A stretch of 7,084 nucleotides of DNA, taken from contig JACSSB010000230.1 of NCBI GenBank assembly GCA_014879435.1, forward strand, positions 1-7,084. Direction: 5' to 3'. How positions within the stretch are numbered: the stretch's first letter is position 1; each line of letters opens with the position of its first letter. Of this stretch, positions 1-6,343 are shown one piece after another. The position numbers were made by a program, and so were the translations under genes. The notes below the pieces were generated by a model. That model was not told where the DNA came from and did no database searches. It saw nothing but the letters and a program-made list of their open reading frames with translations. The DNA is from Phycisphaerales bacterium (lineage in GTDB: Bacteria; Pseudomonadota; Gammaproteobacteria; Competibacterales; Competibacteraceae).

Positions 1-966
1 GTGGCGGTGATCATCGTCAATTTCAACAGCGGAACTTTGCTCAGGGAATGTCTGCGTCATCTTCGTGCGCAGACCCGACGCCCGGAACGGATCATTGTGG
101 TGGACAATGCCAGCGATGACGATTCCGCTAAGGGTTTGGAAGCCGACTATGCCGAAGTGGAATGCATTCGTCTGGATCGCAATTGCGGTTTTGCTGCGGC
201 TAATAATCTGGCAGTACGGCAAGCGGGAGAGGTGAAATGGTTGGCCTTGCTCAATCCCGATGCTTTTCCTGAGCCGGATTGGCTGGAGCGATTGCTGGCT
301 ACGGCGCAAGCCTATCCCGACTGCGCCAGCGTGGGTGCCCGGCTGGTAAATGCCCACCATCCTGATCGGCTCGATGGAACCGGTGATATCTATCATGTCA
401 GCGGCTTGGCTTGGCGTCGCGACCACGGCAAGCCGATGGCAGCGGCTACGAATGATGCTGACGAAATCTTTGCGCCTTGTGCGGCAGCTGCCTTATATCG
501 ATACGATGCTTTTTGTGAAGCCGGTGGTTTTGATGAGGATTTTTTCTGTTATTTCGAGGATGTCGATTTGGGGTTTCGATTAAGGTTGCTGGGTTATAGC
601 TGTCGCTATGCACCGGATGCGGTGGCCCATCATATCGGTTCGGCGGTCACTGGACGTCGCAGCCCATTTTCGCTCTATCACGGTCACCGCAACCTAGTCT
701 GGACCTATGTGAAAGACATGCCCAGCCCGCTGCTTTGGTTGTATCTCCCGCAACATTTACTGCTAAATCTGGGCGCTGTGCTCTGGTATGCGTTGCGCGG
801 TCAGATCGGTCCTTTGCTACGGGCCAAGCGCGATGCTCTGGGTGGACTTGCGCATTGCTGGCGGCAACGGCGTGTCATCCAATCTCGTCGTCGGGTTTCC
901 GCTTGGCGCTTACGTCAGACCATGAGTCGCGGCCTATTGGCGCTGATGCGGCGTGGCGGCGGTTGA
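1..966 (+). CDS. GT2 family glycosyltransferase (rhamnosyltransferase-like), probably 5'-partial
   Basis: Predicted to transfer a sugar from a nucleotide donor to a growing glycan at the cytoplasmic face of the inner membrane. Seen in the sequence: a GT-A opening strand AVIIVNFNSG (residues 2-11), VVDNAS (33-38) for nucleotide binding, NCGFAAANN (61-69), an NPD motif (85-87) where many GT2 enzymes have DxD, and FEDVD (185-189) followed by HHIGS (210-214), the pattern typical of the rhamnosyltransferase-like (WbbL-like) GT2 branch. A hydrophobic stretch near 243-265 and a basic C-terminal tail suggest membrane association. The frame is open at base 1 with GTG. Relatives usually carry a few residues before the first strand, so the true start is probably upstream, although GTG at 1 cannot be excluded. 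The stop (964-966) lies 12 bases before the next gene. Family is confident; donor sugar and linkage are unknown. Confidence 0.9.
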   Translation: MAVIIVNFNSGTLLRECLRHLRAQTRRPERIIVVDNASDDDSAKGLEADYAEVECIRLDRNCGFAAANNLAVRQAGEVKWLALLNPDAFPEPDWLERLLATAQAYPDCASVGARLVNAHHPDRLDGTGDIYHVSGLAWRRDHGKPMAAATNDADEIFAPCAAAALYRYDAFCEAGGFDEDFFCYFEDVDLGFRLRLLGYSCRYAPDAVAHHIGSAVTGRRSPFSLYHGHRNLVWTYVKDMPSPLLWLYLPQHLLLNLGAVLWYALRGQIGPLLRAKRDALGGLAHCWRQRRVIQSRRRVSAWRLRQTMSRGLLALMRRGGG

Positions 967-968
967 GG
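965..968 (+). promoter_or_regulatory. Probable ribosome binding site of the methyltransferase-GT2 gene
   Basis: GAGG overlaps the stop codon of the upstream glycosyltransferase. It lies 10 bases before ATG 979 and 13 before the adjacent ATG 982, so 979 is the better-spaced start. The overlap with the upstream stop suggests translational coupling. Confidence 0.5.
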
Positions 969-978
969 CGAATCTAAA

Positions 979-2634
979 ATGATGTCCGTCGTTCCCACTA
1001 CGCATGTTTATCACCGCCACCTGGACCCGGAGAGTCAGGACTCATTGGCCAGACTCGCACGCCAGATTCGACCCGGTAGCCGGGTGCTGGATCTGGGTAC
1101 TGGTCCGGGTGTGCTGGGCCGTTATCTGAGCGAGACCTTGGGTTGTGCGGTAGATGGCGTCGAATATAACCCGGTGGCGGTGGCCGAGGCGGGGCCTTGG
1201 TATCGTCACCTGGAGTGCGCCGATCTCGAAAGCATCACCCTAAGCGCGTGTTTCGCCGGGCAGAGTTACGACTTCATCATTTGCGCCGATGTCCTGGAGC
1301 ATCTGCGCCAGCCCGGTGCAATACTCGCGCAATTGCCCGCTTTGCTGGCGCCACAAGGGCGGGTGCTGCTGTCGGTACCGAATGTGGCTTACGCTGGTCT
1401 GATCGCCGAATTGCTGGCGGGCGATTTTCGCTATCGCCCCGAGGGGCTGCTCGATAATACCCATCTGCGTTTCTTTACCCACGCCTCCCTGCTGCGTTTG
1501 TTAGAAGAGCATGGTCTGCGCACGGTTGCACTGGAAGCGACGATTATGGAGTTGCATCACTCCGAGTTCACCGCGCACTGGATCGACGGTGGTTGGGCTG
1601 AAACCTTGCCGGTCGAGGTGATCCGCGCTTTGCTGGATCGGCCTGAAGCGTTGGTTTATCAGTTCATTGTGAGCGCTGCGCCAGCGAATGAAGCGGATGC
1701 GATGGATGCGGCGAACGAAACTCATGTCATTGCTGTGCCTGCTGATGCGGTGGCTGCGGCTCAGGCAACGCTGACGGCGCGATTAGCGGCTCGAAGCCTG
1801 CCGGTGAGAACTGCGCTGACCGTGGCTATCGTTAGCTACGCGCCCGATCTCACTGTATTGCGCACGGTGCTGGAACGGCTCGGACAGGCGTTGCAGCTTG
1901 CGGAAGGGCGGGGACAAGCTATTCAGATGCAGTTACTGCTGGTCGATAACGGCCCTGGTCCCGACTGGCGCGAGCCGTTACGGAATTTGCTGGAGACGGT
2001 GGAATGGCCAGTGCCGATAGAACTCAAGTTATTGAGCGGTCACGGCAACATCGGCTATGGCGCTGGCCACAATGTAGCGCTGAACCACAGTACCGGCGAG
2101 TTTCATCTCATTCTCAACCCCGATGTGTTGCTGGAAGAAGATGCCCTGATCGAGGGTTTGGCGTTTCTGGTGGCGCATTCCGAGGCCGGTTTGATCGCGC
2201 CAGCGGTCTGGGATGGAAGCGGCCAACGGCGCGATTTGTGCAAGCGTTACCCCACACTGTTGGATCTGGCATTGCGCGGATTTGCACCGTCCTGGCTGCG
2301 GCAGCGTTTTCAGCAGCGGCTGGATCGCTACGAATTGCGCGACCAAATCGGTGATACGGTGTACTGGAACCCACCTATTGTCAGCGGCTGTTTCATGTTG
2401 TGTCGGCGGTCAGTTTTGGAACAGGTCGGTGGGTTTCGCCCGGAGTACTTCCTGTATTTCGAGGATTTTGATTTGAGCTTGCGCTTGGCGGCGGTGACGC
2501 GCTTGGCTTATGTGCCGACAGTGCGCGTGGTCCATCTGGGAGGACATGCCGCTCGCAAGGGACTTCGCCATATCCGCCTGTTTCTCCGGGCGGCAGTGAA
2601 ATTCTTCAACCGACACGGCTGGCGCTGGTGGTAG
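979..2634 (+). CDS. Bifunctional SAM-dependent methyltransferase / GT2 glycosyltransferase fusion
   Basis: Two enzymes in one 551-residue chain. Residues ~1-235 form a class I SAM methyltransferase: motif I VLDLGTGPG (36-44), an acidic residue after strand 2 (VEYN, 61-64), ICADVLEHL (101-109), LLSVPN (130-135) and THLRFFTHASLLRLLEEHG (161-179), a signature of sugar-locus methyltransferases. Residues ~236-280 are an Ala-rich linker. Residues ~280-551 form a GT2 domain: TVAIVSYAP (281-289), LLVDNGPG (320-327), GNIGYGAGHN (356-365), LNPDV (379-383), YFEDFDLSLRL (493-503) and VVHLGGH (517-523). Both modules look complete and key residues are present. The expected role is methylation of a sugar plus transfer of a sugar, probably rhamnose-like, in glycan assembly. 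WsaE of Geobacillus stearothermophilus, an O-methyltransferase fused to two rhamnosyltransferase domains, is a known precedent. The start is one of two tandem ATGs (979, 982). The end overlaps the next gene by 7 bases. Substrates are inferred, not shown. Confidence 0.9.
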   Translation: MMSVVPTTHVYHRHLDPESQDSLARLARQIRPGSRVLDLGTGPGVLGRYLSETLGCAVDGVEYNPVAVAEAGPWYRHLECADLESITLSACFAGQSYDFIICADVLEHLRQPGAILAQLPALLAPQGRVLLSVPNVAYAGLIAELLAGDFRYRPEGLLDNTHLRFFTHASLLRLLEEHGLRTVALEATIMELHHSEFTAHWIDGGWAETLPVEVIRALLDRPEALVYQFIVSAAPANEADAMDAANETHVIAVPADAVAAAQATLTARLAARSLPVRTALTVAIVSYAPDLTVLRTVLERLGQALQLAEGRGQAIQMQLLLVDNGPGPDWREPLRNLLETVEWPVPIELKLLSGHGNIGYGAGHNVALNHSTGEFHLILNPDVLLEEDALIEGLAFLVAHSEAGLIAPAVWDGSGQRRDLCKRYPTLLDLALRGFAPSWLRQRFQQRLDRYELRDQIGDTVYWNPPIVSGCFMLCRRSVLEQVGGFRPEYFLYFEDFDLSLRLAAVTRLAYVPTVRVVHLGGHAARKGLRHIRLFLRAAVKFFNRHGWRWW

Positions 2635-3641
2635 CGACAGATTTTTTTCAGGGAAGGCGGGTGTTGGTGACCGGCGGAACCGGTTTTATCGGTCGTCGCG
2701 TACTGACTCTGCTGTGCGAGCAGGGTGCGTATGTGCGTGTGTTGGTCAGGCCGCACAGCACCGATGGGGAGCCGATTTGGAATCCCATCGCCGTGGAAGC
2801 GGTGATGGGCGATCTGGAAGACGCCACCAGTCTGAAGCGGGCCTGCATTGGAATCGATACGGTGCTGCATATCGCCGGTTTTGCCCATGTCGATGCGGCG
2901 AATACACCAGATTTTGCGGCGCGACACTGGGCGATCAACGCCGAAGGCACCTTCCGTTTGCTTGACGCGGCGGTGGCGACCGAAGTCAAACGCTTCGTCT
3001 TTCTCAGTAGCTGCAAGGCGGTGGGTGATCCAGGCCTACGTTGCGTGGATGAAAGCTGGACGGCGGCGGCAGACACGCCTTATGGTCAGGCCAAGCGCGC
3101 TGCTGAAGAACGCGTGCTGACTGTGGGGCGCGCACAGGGCTGGCATGTAGTCAATCTGCGGCCGGTGCTGGTGTATGGTCCAGGAATGAAGGGCAATTTG
3201 GCACGGTTGATCGCCATGGCGCAGTATGGTTGCTTACCGCCATTGCCGGAGACCGGCAACCGCCGTTCGTTGATCCATGTGGACGATGTGGCGCAGGCTA
3301 TCCTGCTGGCGGCGGCGTGTCCCGCTGCGGCTGGTCGGACCTATTTCGTGAGCGATGGCCAGAGTTATTCCGGTCGGAGCCTGTATGCAATGATCTGTCG
3401 GGCACTGGGAAAACCGGTGCCGACCTGGGCGGTGCCCGCAAGTCTGCTCTATGGCGTGGCGGGCTTGGTGGATGGTTTACGACGATTGAGCGGTCATCAC
3501 GACCGATGGGCGCGGGCGATACTGGATAAGCTGTTGGGCTGGGCCTGCTACAGTTCGGTTCGGATCGAAAGAGAATTGGATTTTCGGCCCGCCTGGACAT
3601 TGGAGCGATATTGCGACGAGCTGCGGGAATTGAGCCAATGA
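2628..3641 (+). CDS. NAD-dependent sugar epimerase/dehydratase (extended SDR)
   Basis: Predicted cytoplasmic oxidoreductase acting on a nucleotide sugar or lipid-linked sugar. Seen: the Rossmann motif TGGTGFIG (15-22), MGDLED (60-65), HIAG (81-84), the active-site segment FLSSCKAVG (125-133) with Ser128 in the catalytic position, YGQAK (152-156) giving the Tyr-xxx-Lys pair, RPVLVYGPG (178-186), and RRSLIHVDDVAQA (212-224). The Lys in SSCK together with NRRSLIHVDD recalls the WbpV/WbjF-like branch of O-antigen SDRs, but I cannot assign 4-epimerase versus 4-reductase activity. At 337 residues the length is normal. The GTG start at 2628 overlaps the upstream gene by 7 bases and has no clear ribosome binding site. 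GTG 2661, preceded by AGGGA at 2650-2654, would begin directly at MLVTGGTGFIG and is a real alternative. The end overlaps the next gene by ATGA. Confidence 0.88.
   Translation: MVATDFFQGRRVLVTGGTGFIGRRVLTLLCEQGAYVRVLVRPHSTDGEPIWNPIAVEAVMGDLEDATSLKRACIGIDTVLHIAGFAHVDAANTPDFAARHWAINAEGTFRLLDAAVATEVKRFVFLSSCKAVGDPGLRCVDESWTAAADTPYGQAKRAAEERVLTVGRAQGWHVVNLRPVLVYGPGMKGNLARLIAMAQYGCLPPLPETGNRRSLIHVDDVAQAILLAAACPAAAGRTYFVSDGQSYSGRSLYAMICRALGKPVPTWAVPASLLYGVAGLVDGLRRLSGHHDRWARAILDKLLGWACYSSVRIERELDFRPAWTLERYCDELRELSQ
2650..2654 (+). promoter_or_regulatory. Candidate ribosome binding site for an alternative SDR start at 2661
   Basis: AGGGA lies 6 bases before an in-frame GTG at 2661. From there the protein would start at the first Rossmann strand, as many SDR enzymes do. 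The longer start at 2628 has no comparable site upstream. This is suggestive only, because the longer form also has a usual N-terminus for the family. Confidence 0.3.
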
Positions 3642-4834
3642 CGGAAACCGGAAGTGAATCGTGTCGCTGGCGACCTTATGGAATGTGGTTGTTGGCGGCG
3701 GTGAGCGGTGCTCTGCTCAGTGCATTGATTCTATTTCTATTCTATCAGTTGGGTGGGTTGTTGGCGGTGGCGCCACCATTGAAGCTGATAGGACCAGATC
3801 TCGGCTTGGCAGCAGGTCAGGGGAGTTTGAGTCCGGCTGGATTCGAAATTCGTCAATCCGGGCCGCAAGGGGTGGCGGCGGTGCAAACGCCGATCCAGAG
3901 CATGGTGCGGGCGTCGCTGTATAACCGTCTGTCTTGGCGGGTGCGGGGACTTGAACCGGGCCACTCACTGCGATTGGGTTGGGTGACGTTGAGCGAGCCA
4001 CAAACCAGCCAAGAACTGGTCTTGCCGCCGGTCGGTCCCGATGAGGTCGGCGTATTGGATTTACGCGATCAACCCCATTGGCGAGGCCGAATCGCCGCGC
4101 TTGGCTTGATCGTGTCAGGACCATTACCGCAACCGCTGGTGCTGGATCAGTTCGAATTACGACCGATGCCGCTTTCAGCGAGTGATCTATTCGCTTTGGC
4201 ATTGAAAGAATGGAAGGTATTCGAAGGCTGGAGCCAGCGTTCCATCAATTACACATCGGGCGCGCCGCTGGATGCGCTGTTTCCACCGGTATTGGTGGTG
4301 GCGCTGTGGGTTGCGATGAGTGCGGTGTTGTACGCCTTGTTCGATCCGCCGCGTCGTCGGCAATGGATGCCTTATGCCGCGCTGTTTTGTCTCGGTTGGT
4401 TGGTGCTGGATCTGCGCTGGCAGGAGGATTTGCAGCAGCGGCTCGTACAGAGCAGGGAGCACTTCGCTGACAAGAGTCAGGAAGAGCGCCGATTGGCAGC
4501 CCTGGATGGCGATCTCTATCGATTCCTGCGGGAAGTACGTCAACACTTGCCAGAACAACCAGTTCGTCTGTTCATCGTCAGTGCAGACCCCTATGGATTC
4601 CAGGCGGGACGCGCGCGCTATCATTTGCTGCCACACAATGCGTATACCGGTTTCTCCCGAATACCGCGTGTCAATGAGGCACATGCGGGTGATTACCTCT
4701 TGATCCTGTCCCCGTTGAAGGGCGTGGGCTATAACCGTGGCACGCAGGCATTGGAATGGCAAGGCGGGCGGTTGCAGGCGGATCTGCTGTATGGGACCGC
4801 GTCAGGTGCGTTGTTCCGGGTACGTGGAGGCTAA
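3638..4834 (+). CDS. Membrane protein with two predicted periplasmic domains, glycan-locus associated, function unknown
   Basis: A 398-residue protein I cannot assign to a named function. Order: short basic cytoplasmic N-terminus; membrane segment ~16-45; a soluble domain ~47-180 that looks all-beta, with YNRLSWRVRGLEPG (95-108), VLDLRD (139-144) and HWRGRIAALGL (147-157), resembling a carbohydrate-binding jelly-roll; a Trp-rich link FEGWSQRSIN (195-204); membrane segments ~215-234 and ~243-258 separated by a basic loop DPPRRRQW (236-243); a charged helical stretch ~262-305; and a C-terminal alpha/beta-like domain with RLFIVSADPYG (310-320), ARYHLLPHNAY (326-336), AGDYLLIL (350-357) and ALFRV (391-395). 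The positive-inside rule puts both soluble domains in the periplasm. ATG 3638 is chosen because it forms an ATGA overlap with the SDR stop and has GGGA at 3625-3628. A longer TTG start at 3611 is less likely. It directly abuts the polytopic membrane protein gene, suggesting a joint function. Confidence 0.8.
   Translation: MTETGSESCRWRPYGMWLLAAVSGALLSALILFLFYQLGGLLAVAPPLKLIGPDLGLAAGQGSLSPAGFEIRQSGPQGVAAVQTPIQSMVRASLYNRLSWRVRGLEPGHSLRLGWVTLSEPQTSQELVLPPVGPDEVGVLDLRDQPHWRGRIAALGLIVSGPLPQPLVLDQFELRPMPLSASDLFALALKEWKVFEGWSQRSINYTSGAPLDALFPPVLVVALWVAMSAVLYALFDPPRRRQWMPYAALFCLGWLVLDLRWQEDLQQRLVQSREHFADKSQEERRLAALDGDLYRFLREVRQHLPEQPVRLFIVSADPYGFQAGRARYHLLPHNAYTGFSRIPRVNEAHAGDYLLILSPLKGVGYNRGTQALEWQGGRLQADLLYGTASGALFRVRGG
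4826..4830 (+). promoter_or_regulatory. Ribosome binding site of the polytopic membrane protein gene
   Basis: A GGAGG consensus site lies inside the last codons of the upstream gene. Spacing is 4 bases to ATG 4835 and 10 bases to the in-frame ATG 4841, so either could be used. It is the strongest ribosome binding site seen in the window. Confidence 0.65.
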
Positions 4835-6343
4835 ATGGCGATGGAATGGTGGCGGGTTGGCATTGCGCTGGGTTTGCCGTGGCTGACTGGTACGCTTTGG
4901 CTGCGTGTGCTCTGGCGCGACACGCCAACGGGTTTTTGGCCGATGGCGCTTGGCTATGGCGGTATCCTCGGTTGGCTGGCGGTGACTGTGCTATTGCGTG
5001 TCCAGGCGGCGCTGGATGTACCACCAGACTTTAATATCCCCATTTTGATCATGACCGTGCTGCTGTTGCCTGCGGGCTGGCTGTGGTGGCGGCGTCGATC
5101 ACCGCGCGCTGTCCATGCGCATAGTCCCTATGTGAGCGAGATCGGCAAGATGGGTGGATGCACGCAGACCCTTTGGACTCGGGTGCTGTTCGTAGCATTG
5201 CTGCTTTGGCTGGGATGGCGATTGATCGATCTGGCGCAGGAGATTTGGTGGCAACCTCTATACCCTTGGGATGCTTGGACCACTTGGACGGTGCGACCCC
5301 GCGTGTGGGCGGAATTGCGGCAATGGCTACCGTTCGTAGCTCCGCAACAATGGTTGGCCGATCCCAGCGGTTCGATGTACACCATTTATGCCTGGACCTA
5401 TCCCTACACTGTGCCGCTACTGACCTTATGGTCGGCCTTGGCTTATGGCGGTTGGAACGAAACCGCCGCTAACCTGCCGTGGCTAGGCGCGGTTCTGGCG
5501 TTGGGTTTGGGGTTCTATGGGCAAGCACGGTTGTGGGGCGTGACGCCGTTGCTGGCGCTGATTTTCACTTGGTTACTCTTGTCGCTGCCGCTGCTAGATA
5601 CCCATGTCGCCTTGGCGGGCTACGCTGATCTTTGGCTGGCTACGATATTTGGTTTGGCGGTGATCGCTTGCTTTCAGTGGATACGGGATGGCGACCGTCG
5701 GCAAGGAGGACTGGCGTTGTTGTTGGCGCTGGCCTGTCCCACGATCAAGCTCGAAGGAATGGTTTGGTTGTTGTTGTTCGTGCCGGTGTTGTTGGTGGCC
5801 CGTCTGCACAAGAAATGGTTGCTAACGCTAGCCGGGCTGATGTTGATTTTGGTCGGTGCGTGGTGGTTGGCGGGTGGCGTGGAATTCAGCCTTCCTGGTT
5901 TGGGAGCATTTCGGCTGACGCCAGCGCTGATCGAGGTGCCCTATCTAGGGCGGTTCGCCCTGGGTTATCGGGGGAGCTGGGACCCAGTACTGATGAATTT
6001 CTTGGTGCTGGCGAACTGGCATCTGTTCGGATATCTGATGCTGTTAACCATAGGTGTGGCGGGGGTATCAGCATTCAAACACGGTATAAAGCGCTGGCAG
6101 GCGGCAGGACTGGTTTTTGTTGGAGGTAGCCTGTTTGCACTTTTCGTCCTGTTTTTCCTGACCGATGCGCAGCTTTGGGCCGAGCAGTACACCAGCATCA
6201 ATCGAGTATTTCTGGAATTCGTGCCCGCGTTCCTATTCTGGATACTGACGGTATTTCAATCCCTGATCTCCACCAATGATCTTCCTGTCGCAGATAACAG
6301 CGCAGGTGGATCTTTATCCCATACCGAGCACTCGCCGATATAA
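4835..6343 (+). CDS. Polytopic membrane glycosyltransferase-like protein (GT39/PMT/ArnT-like)
   Basis: A 502-residue, very hydrophobic protein with roughly 10-13 membrane segments. Features fit GT-C enzymes that use a polyprenyl-phosphate sugar on the periplasmic side: a first large loop with YPWDAWTTW (143-151) whose Asp146 is a candidate catalytic residue, WTYPYTVPLL (187-196), HVALAGYADLWLA (257-269), and TIKLEG (303-308), which matches the K-x-E-G motif of many PMT/ArnT relatives. QYTSINRVFLEFVPA (451-465) is a late conserved block. A basic segment (~84-116) between early helices is probably cytoplasmic. Tandem in-frame ATGs at 4835 and 4841 share one GGAGG. The start follows the upstream stop with no gap. 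The polar C-terminal tail (~480-502) looks unconserved, and its last codons overlap the convergent gene. Superfamily is moderately supported; donor and acceptor are unknown. Confidence 0.78.
   Translation: MAMEWWRVGIALGLPWLTGTLWLRVLWRDTPTGFWPMALGYGGILGWLAVTVLLRVQAALDVPPDFNIPILIMTVLLLPAGWLWWRRRSPRAVHAHSPYVSEIGKMGGCTQTLWTRVLFVALLLWLGWRLIDLAQEIWWQPLYPWDAWTTWTVRPRVWAELRQWLPFVAPQQWLADPSGSMYTIYAWTYPYTVPLLTLWSALAYGGWNETAANLPWLGAVLALGLGFYGQARLWGVTPLLALIFTWLLLSLPLLDTHVALAGYADLWLATIFGLAVIACFQWIRDGDRRQGGLALLLALACPTIKLEGMVWLLLFVPVLLVARLHKKWLLTLAGLMLILVGAWWLAGGVEFSLPGLGAFRLTPALIEVPYLGRFALGYRGSWDPVLMNFLVLANWHLFGYLMLLTIGVAGVSAFKHGIKRWQAAGLVFVGGSLFALFVLFFLTDAQLWAEQYTSINRVFLEFVPAFLFWILTVFQSLISTNDLPVADNSAGGSLSHTEHSPI

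Noticed and set aside
2508..3076. Two overlapping minus-strand frames (139 and 142 codons) opposite the SDR gene
   Set aside because: The SDR frame carries all catalytic motifs. The antisense frames have none and no plausible start context.
3611..3637. TTG start giving a 9-residue longer N-terminus for the membrane protein
   Set aside because: ATG 3638 forms the classic ATGA overlap with the previous stop and has GGGA upstream. The TTG start would need a 31-base overlap and has no clear binding site.
3717..4202. 161-codon open frame on the minus strand
   Set aside because: Pro/Arg-rich composition, no recognisable domain, and it lies fully opposite a better-supported gene.
4187..4762. 191-codon open frame on the minus strand opposite the membrane protein
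   Set aside because: It is rich in Gln, Arg and His with no motif or membrane pattern, typical of an antisense shadow. The plus frame has coherent membrane segments, an ATGA start and tight operon spacing.
5701..5840. TTG/GTG-rich low-complexity stretch that looks repeat-like
   Set aside because: Explained by Leu/Val-rich membrane helices encoded largely with TTG and GTG; no fixed repeat unit or spacing.
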